Shown here: positions 16,070 to 23,313 of the stretch, piece by piece
Position numbering within the stretch: position 1 is the first letter of the stretch
How the letters are laid out: each line of letters starts with the position of its first letter
Assembly (NCBI GenBank): GCA_013416435.1
Contig: JACCEN010000014.1
Location: 1-64,000 of the forward strand
Reading direction: 5' to 3'
DNA from: Alcaligenaceae bacterium
GTDB lineage: Bacteria > Pseudomonadota > Gammaproteobacteria > Burkholderiales > Burkholderiaceae_B
Length of the DNA stretch: 64,000 nt
The notes under the pieces: model-generated
What the model was told of the DNA's origin: nothing
What the model saw: the letters and a program-made list of their open reading frames with translations, nothing else
The model's database searches: none
Made by a program: the position numbers and the translations under genes

Positions 16070-16756
16070 TCAAATGTTCGAAAGTTTCATGTCGTTGTAG
16101 ATGGTCGCCCTGGACACGTTCAGGTATTTCGCGATCGTGCTGGATGCATGGCGAATATCCAGCAGGCCGGCAAGCTTCAGTTCCCGGACCAGGGTTTGCC
16201 GCTCCTCTGTCTTCAAGGACCTGGGCGCAGACGCGTGCCTGGCAGCGAAGGCATTGATGTGCTTCTTGATTCGATCGTTGTTTGTGGTTTCCAGGGTTTC
16301 CAGCGGGCCGTTTTCCGTTTCGATCCGGCTGAATTGCTCCAGGATGCCAAGAACGCTATGGAACTGCGTCAGGTCGATATTCAGGCACAACGCCGCCACG
16401 TACCTGCCGCTGCCGTCGCGGATTCCAACCGACGTGCTCTTGAGCTGCCTGCCATCCTTCAGTTGATTCTGATAATTGGCGATGACTTGTTTGTAATGCG
16501 GATCGGCCAGCCTGGCCAGCCCCAGCTCGGTGGCGGGATCGCCGACGGCGCGTCCCGTCAGGTTGTTTTCAATATGCACGACGGCATGGTCGCTACGGCT
16601 CAGGTCATGCACGACCACTTCGCAAAAGGGAGCGAATGTCTTGCCGATGCCCGATGCGAGCGCGATCAATTGATCAATGATCAATTGACGGTCTTCACCC
16701 TGTTCCTCGGCCATGGTGCGCTTCGCGCCTTGTTGTTCAACGGTTTTCGTGGTCAT
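16070..16756 (-). CDS. YheO/DauR-family PAS and helix-turn-helix transcriptional regulator
   Basis: The 228-residue protein has an N-terminal YheO-type PAS domain (APFCEVVVHDLSRSDHAVVH, then NNLTGRAVGDPATELGL) and a C-terminal helix-turn-helix (LDIRHASSTIAKYLNVSRATIYNDM). This is the architecture of DauR, the repressor of D-arginine catabolism, and of related amino-acid regulators. The start at 16756 has AAAGG upstream; a GTG nine bases earlier is possible. It lies between ridA and the dehydratase, so it likely autoregulates this operon. The dyad over the ridA -10 box is a candidate binding site. Effector is unknown. Confidence 0.85.
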   Translation of the reverse strand: MTTKTVEQQGAKRTMAEEQGEDRQLIIDQLIALASGIGKTFAPFCEVVVHDLSRSDHAVVHIENNLTGRAVGDPATELGLARLADPHYKQVIANYQNQLKDGRQLKSTSVGIRDGSGRYVAALCLNIDLTQFHSVLGILEQFSRIETENGPLETLETTNNDRIKKHINAFAARHASAPRSLKTEERQTLVRELKLAGLLDIRHASSTIAKYLNVSRATIYNDMKLSNI

Positions 16757-16784
16757 GACACCCACCTTTCAGCGTTAACAGGCC

Positions 16785-17186
16785 TTAGCCCAGCAATGCG
16801 GTGGCTTCGACCTCGATGGCGGCGTCGTAATGCAGCGAAGCAACACCGGCAACGCAACGGGCCGGCTTGTGAGCGCCGATCCAGTCTTTGTACAGCTGGT
16901 CGAATTCGGGCCAATGCGCCATGTCTTGTATGTAAACGCGCACTTGCACCAAGTTGTTGCGGCTGGAGCCCGCCGCGAGCAGGCAGGCATCCAGGTTATG
17001 CAATACCTGGATGATCTGGCTGCGGACGTCTGTCGTGGAGACCATTTTTCCGTCTCGGTCCAGCGGCAACTGGCCCGAAACATAGACCGTATTTCCGGCT
17101 ATGCAAACATGAGAATAGTGGCCGCCCGGCTGAGCGATCGTATTGCTATTGGCGCACAGGATGGAGGAAGCGGATGATTCGGACAT
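16785..17186 (-). CDS. RidA-family enamine/imine deaminase
   Basis: The 133-residue protein has the YjgF/RidA core: VSGQLPLDRDGKMV, a run ending NNLVQVRVYIQDM, and the catalytic arginine in KPARCVAGV (about R110), with the acidic EVEATA near the end. RidA proteins hydrolyse enamine/imine products of PLP-dependent dehydratases to 2-oxo acids and so prevent damage to other PLP enzymes. That matches the dehydratase two genes downstream. ATG 17186 is chosen over a TTG at 17198; neither has a clear ribosome site. It is the first gene of the operon, preceded by an AT-rich promoter dyad. Confidence 0.88.
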   Translation of the reverse strand: MSESSASSILCANSNTIAQPGGHYSHVCIAGNTVYVSGQLPLDRDGKMVSTTDVRSQIIQVLHNLDACLLAAGSSRNNLVQVRVYIQDMAHWPEFDQLYKDWIGAHKPARCVAGVASLHYDAAIEVEATALLG

Positions 17187-17213
17187 GAGCGTACGCAATA
17201 ATTTGAACTTGAA

Positions 17214-17237
17214 TAATAGTAAAATTATATACTATTA
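17214..17237 (-). promoter_or_regulatory. ridA operon promoter: -10 box inside a perfect inverted repeat
   Basis: On the minus strand TAATAGTA, 8 bases, TACTATTA form perfect 8-base arms. The middle begins with TATAAT (plus-strand 17224-17229), an exact consensus -10 box. The repeat lies 28-51 bases before the chosen ridA ATG. A regulator bound here would block RNA polymerase, so repression, perhaps by the YheO/DauR-type protein, is inferred. No good -35 hexamer is visible. Confidence 0.55.
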
Positions 17238-17287
17238 GTCTAATTAAAGGTCGAAATTCAGCGACACGAAGCCGCAGCCGACAGGCC

Positions 17288-17647
17288 TTAAATGGGAAGG
17301 ATGCTGCCTACTATGTCGAGCAGACGCTGCACGTTATACGGTTTGTCCAACACCTGCGTAAAAAGCTCGGGATGCCGTCGCGCCACGGCGCCCTGTGCGC
17401 CGGTAACCAGCAGAATCGGCAGCTCGGCGAACTGGGTTTCCTGCCGCAGCGATTCAGCAAGCTCCAGTCCGGTCATGACGGGCATCATGAAATCCGTGAT
17501 CAAGAGCTGGGGATTGTTTTGCTTGACGAGCTCCAGCGCTTCTTTGCCGTGCGCGGCGGCAAGGACATCGTATCCCGCATCCTCGAGGACCGCCGTCAGC
17601 ATCTCGGTGAGCAGTATTTCATCGTCCGCAACGACGATTAACGCCAT
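17288..17647 (-). CDS. Stand-alone response regulator receiver protein
   Basis: This 119-residue CheY-like receiver domain has the acidic pair D8/D9 (VVADDE), the phospho-acceptor D52 in LLITDFMMPVMTG, T82 and K102 (LDKPY), all the residues needed for phosphorylation. It has no output domain. It follows the KaiC-like ATPase by 31 bases on the same strand, so the two are probably co-transcribed. No histidine kinase is in the window, so its phosphodonor is elsewhere. It may signal by protein contact, possibly with the KaiC-like partner. Confidence 0.9.
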   Translation of the reverse strand: MALIVVADDEILLTEMLTAVLEDAGYDVLAAAHGKEALELVKQNNPQLLITDFMMPVMTGLELAESLRQETQFAELPILLVTGAQGAVARRHPELFTQVLDKPYNVQRLLDIVGSILPI

Positions 17648-17678
17648 ATCCCAGTCCCCTGCGCCTTACTCATGACGC

Positions 17679-19109
17679 TCAAACCTTGTCCGAGTTGTTC
17701 GCGGTCACGCCACTGCGTTCACGCGAGGATAGTCGATCTCCAATGGCCAGCCCCTTGTCGGTGATGTCGAGTTTGCGCGTCGTCGTCACAAAATGGCTGT
17801 CGCGCATCTTTTGAACGGCAATCGTCCGCTCCAGATCATGATCTTTTTCAAGCTGCCTGAACAGAATGAGGTTGTCGATGATTGCGGACATTTGGCTCGT
17901 CGGCCCTGTTACAGCGGTAGTGGGGATTTCGCTGAGCTCCCACGTCAATACCGTGGTGACGCCCAGCTCGCGCAACTGGTTTGCCAGGGTGCTGAGAAAC
18001 TCGGTCAGGCGTTCGCGCTGGATCGCCGCGCGTTCGAAGCCGCCCAGGCCATCGATGAACAGCCGCTTGACTTTGAGTTCGCGTACACGATCCAGCAACT
18101 GGTGGCCGAGCTTGTCGAGCCAGTTTTCCGCGATCGGATTCCAGACGACATTGAAGGAAGGTTCCGGCGGCAAATGGATGCCAAGCTTGCTTGCCTTCAT
18201 GCGCAGGCGCGCCGGCGTCTCGAAAAAACCGAAATGGAGGGCGGGCTCCTGGGGGCTGCCTTGGCTTAGAAAATGCAGGCCGAAAGTCGTCTTGCCGGAA
18301 CCGGCCGGGCCGGCCAGCAACGTGACGGAGCCGCTGGGAAATCCGCCTTCTATGAGAAGATCGATATCGGCGCATCCGGTGGATATGCGTTTATCGCTGG
18401 GCTCGCTTCCTTCCGTCGAGAGGGCGTAGGCCTGCTCGAGGCGTGGGTAGACGGTGATGCCCTTGCTGGAAATTTCGAACTGATGCAATCCACCCAGCGC
18501 CCCTGTGCCGCGCGATTTGCGAACCTGCAGCCGCCGCATGGTACGCACGCCGAAAAGATCGTCGCTGAGGTCGATGACGCCGTCGACCATCGTATGTTCC
18601 GGACTGCTGTCTTCCAACCGGGTGCTGGTCAGAAACAGTACCGTGCAGCCCACGAAAGCAGCCTGGCTTTGGATTTCCGCCACAAAGGTTTTCACGTCCA
18701 GGTCGGTGTCGGCGCGATCGCGCGCGTTCAGCAGCCCATCGAAAACGAGCAGAGTCGCGCCATGGCGCTTGGTCTCATTGCGAAGCAGCTTGACGATCGC
18801 GCCCAGGCCTTCATCCCTGAGCGCCTGAAACACGCTGAGATAGACGATATGCTGCCCCACCTTTTCGCCGTCGTAGAAATCCAGCGTGGAAAGCGCCTGG
18901 AACAGCCTTTCATGGGTCTCGGCCAACAGGGTCACATAAAGCACCTTCGCACCAGCGGCTGCACGGGCGAACGCGACCTGGTTTGAAAGTATCGTCTTAC
19001 CCGCGCCGGGGCGGCCCTGGACGATATATGAAGCCCCTTCGATGAACCCGCCGTCCAGAACTCGGTCGAGGCCCTCTATCCCACTTGACACACGCCTAAG
19101 CTTCTGCAC
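17679..19109 (-). CDS. KaiC-like double-domain RecA-fold ATPase
   Basis: The 476-residue protein has two KaiC/RecA domains. The first has Walker A GRPGAGKT (32-39), an acidic AETHE at 63-67 and a Walker B-like LLVFDG. The second has GPAGSGKT (267-274), FFET at 295-298 and RLFIDG. Aligned to cyanobacterial KaiC around the CII phosphorylation site, the serine equivalent to S431 appears kept (S408), but T432 is Ala and T426 is Pro. The start is GTG 19109 with AGAGG upstream. KaiA and KaiB are absent here. Non-cyanobacterial KaiC homologues with receiver partners are thought to act in stress or signalling; the role here is unknown. Confidence 0.87.
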   Translation of the reverse strand: MQKLRRVSSGIEGLDRVLDGGFIEGASYIVQGRPGAGKTILSNQVAFARAAAGAKVLYVTLLAETHERLFQALSTLDFYDGEKVGQHIVYLSVFQALRDEGLGAIVKLLRNETKRHGATLLVFDGLLNARDRADTDLDVKTFVAEIQSQAAFVGCTVLFLTSTRLEDSSPEHTMVDGVIDLSDDLFGVRTMRRLQVRKSRGTGALGGLHQFEISSKGITVYPRLEQAYALSTEGSEPSDKRISTGCADIDLLIEGGFPSGSVTLLAGPAGSGKTTFGLHFLSQGSPQEPALHFGFFETPARLRMKASKLGIHLPPEPSFNVVWNPIAENWLDKLGHQLLDRVRELKVKRLFIDGLGGFERAAIQRERLTEFLSTLANQLRELGVTTVLTWELSEIPTTAVTGPTSQMSAIIDNLILFRQLEKDHDLERTIAVQKMRDSHFVTTTRKLDITDKGLAIGDRLSSRERSGVTANNSDKV

Positions 19110-19271
19110 TTGCTACCTCTCTCATCCTGTTGCCCTACCGCTTTTTTGCTAATGTAGCACGCAAGGCAGCAGCCCCACAGCCTTGACTTGCCTGGTTCGC
19201 GAGCTGCACTGCGGTGGAAACCCGCCGGGAATGCGCGTTGCTGACCGACTCCGACTTATGGAGGGCACGGC

Positions 19272-21731
19272 ATGCAAGAGCAGCGAGATTTCGTTCCACG
19301 CTGGGTGATGTGGATATTCTGGCTTTATACATTGGTACTGATTCTGTTCGGTGCAGCAATGTTCGTAATGGGAGCGATGCTGATCTTCGAGGGTGGCTCC
19401 TGGTACTACGCGCTGATGGGCCTGGCAACGGTGGCGGCGGGAGTATTGCTCGCATTGCGGCGCGGCAGCGGAGTTGTGGTGTTCGGTATCGCGTCGCTGG
19501 CGACGCTCGCGTGGGCGCTCTGGGAAGTAGGCCTTGATGGCTGGGCGCTGATTCCCCGGCTCGCCTGGCTGAGCGGCTTCGGCCTGCTGATGCTTGCCTT
19601 TTGGGTGGTATTCCACCGTTCATTCGCGGGCTTGCGCAAGCCCGTCTATTTCGCCGGCGCCGGCGTGCTGCCTGTCGTCATGATTGCGCTCATGGTCGTG
19701 CCGTTGCTGAATCCCTCCAGCATCGAACTGGCGAATCCCGACTTGGCCCGATCCCGCCCAGCCGAACCTTTCAGCCGCGCCACGGTGAGCGTGCCCGACG
19801 GCAACGTGGCGGGCAGCCATGACGCCACGAACTGGACTTCCTATGGCGGATCCAACCTGTCGAACAAGTTCACCCCGTCCGCACAGATCACTCCCGAGAA
19901 CGTAAGCCAGCTGGAAGTGGCCTGGCATTTCCATACCGGGGACAACAAGCCCGAAGATGCCGAATTCGCATACGCATTCCAGAATACCCCGCTGATGGTC
20001 GAGGACACGGTGTACATATGCACCCCCAGCCAGATCGTGATTGCGGTCGACGCGGCAAAGGGCACGGAGAAATGGCGCTTCGATCCCGAGGTCGATAGAA
20101 AGGCCATGCGCAATATTGCCGCCAGCACCTGCCGGGGAGTCGCCTACTTTGAAGCGCCCGAGCCGGCGGCGCAGTGCCCCAAGCGCATCATCTGGCCCAT
20201 GGTCGACGGACGGATGGGTGCATTGGATGCCGAAACCGGACAGCTGTGCACCGACTTCGGCAAGGACGGCTATATCGACCTGAACGAAGGCACCGGCAAT
20301 GAATTTCCGGGTTTCGTAGCCCCCACCTCCCCGCCGCTCGTCATGCGCGGCCTGGCCATCATCGGCACCGGCCAGGTACGCGACGGCAGCGAGCGGGACG
20401 CACCTTCGGGCGTGGTGCGTGGCTATGACGCCGTGACGGGTGAGCAGCGCTGGGCATGGGACCTGGGCCGGCCCGGAGTGACGACGCCGCCCCCACCTGG
20501 CGAGACTTACACGCGCAGCACGCCGAATGTCTGGTCGCTGATCGCCGGCGACGACGAGCTTGGTCTGGTCTATCTGCCTACCGGAAATGCCGCAAGCGAC
20601 TTCTATGGCGCCGACCGTACCGAACAGGAAGAGAAATACACCTCGGCCCTGGTAGCGGTCGACGCGGAGACGGGGCAAGAGCGTTGGCACTTCCGCACGG
20701 TCAACCACGACCTGTGGGATTTCGATTTGAGCCCGCAGCCCAATCTGATCGACTTTCCCATGCCGGATGGGCCACGCGCCGCCGTGCTGCAGGCGACCAA
20801 GAACGGCCAGGTCTACGTGCTCGACCGCGCCACCGGCGAGCCCATTTTGCCGGTCGTTCAGACACAGGTCCCGCAAGGGACGGATACCGACGAGTTCACC
20901 GCAGCCACGCAGCCATTTTCTCCCGAGATGCCGAACACGGTCGGCCCTCCCGGCAAGGAAATGGAAGTGCTTACGGAAAGCGATGCGTGGGGCATTACAC
21001 CGCTGGACCAGCTGCAGTGCCGCATCGAATTCAAGCGCCTGCGCTACGAGGGCGCCTACACGCCGCCGACGCTGCAGGGATCGCTCGCCTTTGCAGGCAA
21101 CCATGGAGGCATCAATTGGGGCGGCGTGTCGGTGGACATACAGCGCGGCATCCTGATCATGAACAGCAACCGCTTGCCCTACACCGAGCATGTCTACACA
21201 CGTGAGACCATGGACGAGCTGGGTGTGGTGTCGATTTTCCGCGGCAAAAGCGAAACCCCGGGGTACATGGCGCAAAGGGGTTCCAAGTACGGCGCCCGCA
21301 AGGAGCCGTGGATGTCCGTCCTGAATACGCCTTGCATCGCCCCGCCATGGGGATACGTTTCCGGGACCGACCTGCGCACGAGGGAAGTCATTTGGCGCAG
21401 GCCATTGGGCACCGGCTACGATGCCGGGCCGCTTGGCATCCATTCGCGCATCAAGCTGACAATGGGCACCCCCAACAACAGCGGCTCCTTGACCACCGCC
21501 GGAGGCTTGACCTTCATCGGCGCGGGCCTCGATCAGTTCCTGCGAGGCTTCTCCACGGAAACCGGCGAACTGCTGTGGGAGGTCCGCATACCCGCCGGGG
21601 CACAAGCCAATCCCATGAGCTACGAAATAGACGGCCGCCAGTACATCGTCGCGGCCATCGGCGGCCATGACCGCATGGAAACGAAACTGGGTGACAGCGT
21701 AATCGCATGGGCCTTGCCGGAAACCCGGTAG
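19272..21731 (+). CDS. Membrane-bound PQQ-dependent dehydrogenase (glucose/quinate/shikimate family)
   Basis: The 819-residue protein has an N-terminal membrane anchor of about five helices (residues 10-145), then a PQQ beta-propeller facing the periplasm. It shares WHFHTGD and the active-site block TVNHDLWDFDLSPQPNLIDF with the E. coli glucose dehydrogenase family; the Asp in LWDFD corresponds to the proposed catalytic base. GGAGGG precedes ATG 19272. It would oxidise a sugar or polyol in the periplasm and feed electrons to ubiquinone. The downstream molybdenum hydroxylase operon begins 23 bases later and may act on the product. Substrate (glucose, quinate or other) cannot be settled. Confidence 0.88.
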   Translation: MQEQRDFVPRWVMWIFWLYTLVLILFGAAMFVMGAMLIFEGGSWYYALMGLATVAAGVLLALRRGSGVVVFGIASLATLAWALWEVGLDGWALIPRLAWLSGFGLLMLAFWVVFHRSFAGLRKPVYFAGAGVLPVVMIALMVVPLLNPSSIELANPDLARSRPAEPFSRATVSVPDGNVAGSHDATNWTSYGGSNLSNKFTPSAQITPENVSQLEVAWHFHTGDNKPEDAEFAYAFQNTPLMVEDTVYICTPSQIVIAVDAAKGTEKWRFDPEVDRKAMRNIAASTCRGVAYFEAPEPAAQCPKRIIWPMVDGRMGALDAETGQLCTDFGKDGYIDLNEGTGNEFPGFVAPTSPPLVMRGLAIIGTGQVRDGSERDAPSGVVRGYDAVTGEQRWAWDLGRPGVTTPPPPGETYTRSTPNVWSLIAGDDELGLVYLPTGNAASDFYGADRTEQEEKYTSALVAVDAETGQERWHFRTVNHDLWDFDLSPQPNLIDFPMPDGPRAAVLQATKNGQVYVLDRATGEPILPVVQTQVPQGTDTDEFTAATQPFSPEMPNTVGPPGKEMEVLTESDAWGITPLDQLQCRIEFKRLRYEGAYTPPTLQGSLAFAGNHGGINWGGVSVDIQRGILIMNSNRLPYTEHVYTRETMDELGVVSIFRGKSETPGYMAQRGSKYGARKEPWMSVLNTPCIAPPWGYVSGTDLRTREVIWRRPLGTGYDAGPLGIHSRIKLTMGTPNNSGSLTTAGGLTFIGAGLDQFLRGFSTETGELLWEVRIPAGAQANPMSYEIDGRQYIVAAIGGHDRMETKLGDSVIAWALPETR

Positions 21732-21754
21732 GGCAATTCGAGCAAGGAGTCCTG

Positions 21755-22267
21755 ATGGATGCACTGCCATTGAATTTAACCGTGAACGGCCGGACGCGTA
21801 CGCTTGCGGTCGACGCCGGCGCAACACTACTGGATGTCTTGCGCGAGCGCCTGCAATTGACGGGCACCAAGAAAGGCTGCGATCACGGCCAATGCGGCGC
21901 CTGTACCGTGCTGGTGGATGGACGCCGCGTCAACTCATGCCTGACGCTTGCCGTCATGCAGGACGGCCGTTCCATTACGACGATCGAAGGTTTGGCCGAA
22001 GGCGACGTTCTGCATGATTTGCAGCGCGCCTTCGTGGAGCACGATGCTTTCCAATGCGGCTACTGTACGCCCGGGCAGATCTGCTCGGCCGTCGGCTTCA
22101 TCGACGAAGGCCACGCCGACACGCCAAGGCACGGCGAAGCCGGATCCGATGGCGAGTTGCGCAATGTGATCCGGGAATTCATGAGCGGCAATCTATGCCG
22201 CTGCGGCGCGTACACCAATATCGTGGACGCCATCATGCAAGTGCTGCAAGAGCGGGGACGCACATGA
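21755..22267 (+). CDS. 2Fe-2S subunit of a xanthine-oxidase-family molybdenum hydroxylase
   Basis: The 170-residue protein carries both iron-sulfur centres. The plant-type ferredoxin cluster is KGCDHGQCGACTVLVDGRRV with a later SCLTL Cys (about C42, C47, C50, C62). The second cluster is in FQCGYCTPGQICS and NLCRCGAYTNI. ATG 21755 is preceded by AAGGAG. No Tat signal is present, unlike E. coli PaoA, so the complex is probably cytoplasmic. It overlaps the FAD subunit gene by an ATGA. It passes electrons from the molybdenum site to FAD. Confidence 0.92.
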   Translation: MDALPLNLTVNGRTRTLAVDAGATLLDVLRERLQLTGTKKGCDHGQCGACTVLVDGRRVNSCLTLAVMQDGRSITTIEGLAEGDVLHDLQRAFVEHDAFQCGYCTPGQICSAVGFIDEGHADTPRHGEAGSDGELRNVIREFMSGNLCRCGAYTNIVDAIMQVLQERGRT

Positions 22268-23277
22268 ATCCGTTCTCCTACATCCGGGTGCGAGACCTTG
22301 CGCAGGCCATACAGGAAGCAGCGATCGGAGGTGCGCGATTCATCGCCGGCGGCACGAATCTGCTGGACCTCATGAAGGAAAACGTCGAGCAGCCTGGGCG
22401 GTTGATCGACATCAATGGCCTGCCCTTGAGCCATATTGAAGAGACGGCCGATGGCGGGCTGCGCATAGGCGCGCTGGTGCGCAATGCCGCTCTGGCCGCC
22501 GACCCGCGAGTGCGGGCGCGCTATCCGCTGCTGTCCAGCGCCCTGCTGGCCGGAGCCAGCCCTCAGTTGCGCAATATGGCGACAACTGGCGGAAACCTGA
22601 TGCAGCGCACGCGTTGCTACTATTTCTACGATGTCGCGACGCCATGCAACAAGCGGCAACCCGGTTCGGGCTGCGGCGCCATTGGCGGCGTCACGCGCAT
22701 CCATGCCATCCTGGGCACGAGCGACCAATGCATCGCCACCCATCCGTCGGACATGTGCGTCGCCATGGCGGCGCTCGGGGCCCGTGTGAACGTGGTCGGA
22801 CCGGACGGCCCGCGCAGCATGGCATTCACTGATTTCCATCGCCTGCCCGGCGAAACGCCTCACCTCGATCATAATCTCGCGCCGCACGAACTGATCACCA
22901 GCGTCGAGCTCCCGCGCGACGGATTTCCCCAGCATTACAGCTATCTGAAGATCCGTGATCGCTTGGCTTATGCCTTTGCCCTGGTTTCCGTGGCAGCGGC
23001 TTTACAGATCGATGGTGGCCGCATCGCCGCCGCGCGTATTGCGCTGGGTGGCGTGGCCCACAAGCCCTGGCGCAATCCGGATGCAGAGCAAAGCCTGACA
23101 GGCATGCAGGCCAATCCGGAAAATTTTGCCGATTTTGCCCGTGATCTGCTGAGTGAAGCCAAGGGCCGGGGGGACAACGATTTCAAGATCACCTTGGCGC
23201 AACGCGCCATAGCGCGGGCGCTCGCACAAGCGGCTGCGGGCACCCCTCAATCGCAAGTCGACAAGCAAATCGTCTAG
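22264..23277 (+). CDS. FAD-binding subunit of a molybdenum hydroxylase
   Basis: This 337-residue protein has the CO-dehydrogenase flavoprotein fold with ARFIAGGTNLLDLMK and LRNMATTGGNLMQRTRCYYF, followed by a PCNKRQPGSGCGAIGG insertion. That insertion resembles the extra 4Fe-4S loop of PaoB/YagS-type subunits (cysteines in RTRCYYF, PCNKR, SGCGA). It starts at an ATGA overlap with the 2Fe-2S gene. It takes electrons from the iron-sulfur subunit to FAD and on to an acceptor. The PaoABC-like order (2Fe-2S, FAD, molybdenum) supports an aldehyde oxidoreductase rather than xanthine dehydrogenase. Confidence 0.9.
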   Translation: MNPFSYIRVRDLAQAIQEAAIGGARFIAGGTNLLDLMKENVEQPGRLIDINGLPLSHIEETADGGLRIGALVRNAALAADPRVRARYPLLSSALLAGASPQLRNMATTGGNLMQRTRCYYFYDVATPCNKRQPGSGCGAIGGVTRIHAILGTSDQCIATHPSDMCVAMAALGARVNVVGPDGPRSMAFTDFHRLPGETPHLDHNLAPHELITSVELPRDGFPQHYSYLKIRDRLAYAFALVSVAAALQIDGGRIAAARIALGGVAHKPWRNPDAEQSLTGMQANPENFADFARDLLSEAKGRGDNDFKITLAQRAIARALAQAAAGTPQSQVDKQIV

Positions 23278-23313
23278 CGCCTGTCAACTCGAAAAGGTAC
23301 CAAGGAGATGAAC

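Noticed and set aside
17679-19109. A cyanobacterial-type circadian clock
   Set aside because: No kaiA or kaiB is present and two of the three phosphorylation-site positions are changed.
19620-21827. A 735-codon open frame on the minus strand opposite the PQQ dehydrogenase gene
   Set aside because: The plus-strand frame has clear family motifs, a membrane anchor and a ribosome site; the minus-strand product has no recognisable domain and arises from GC-rich codon use on the other strand.
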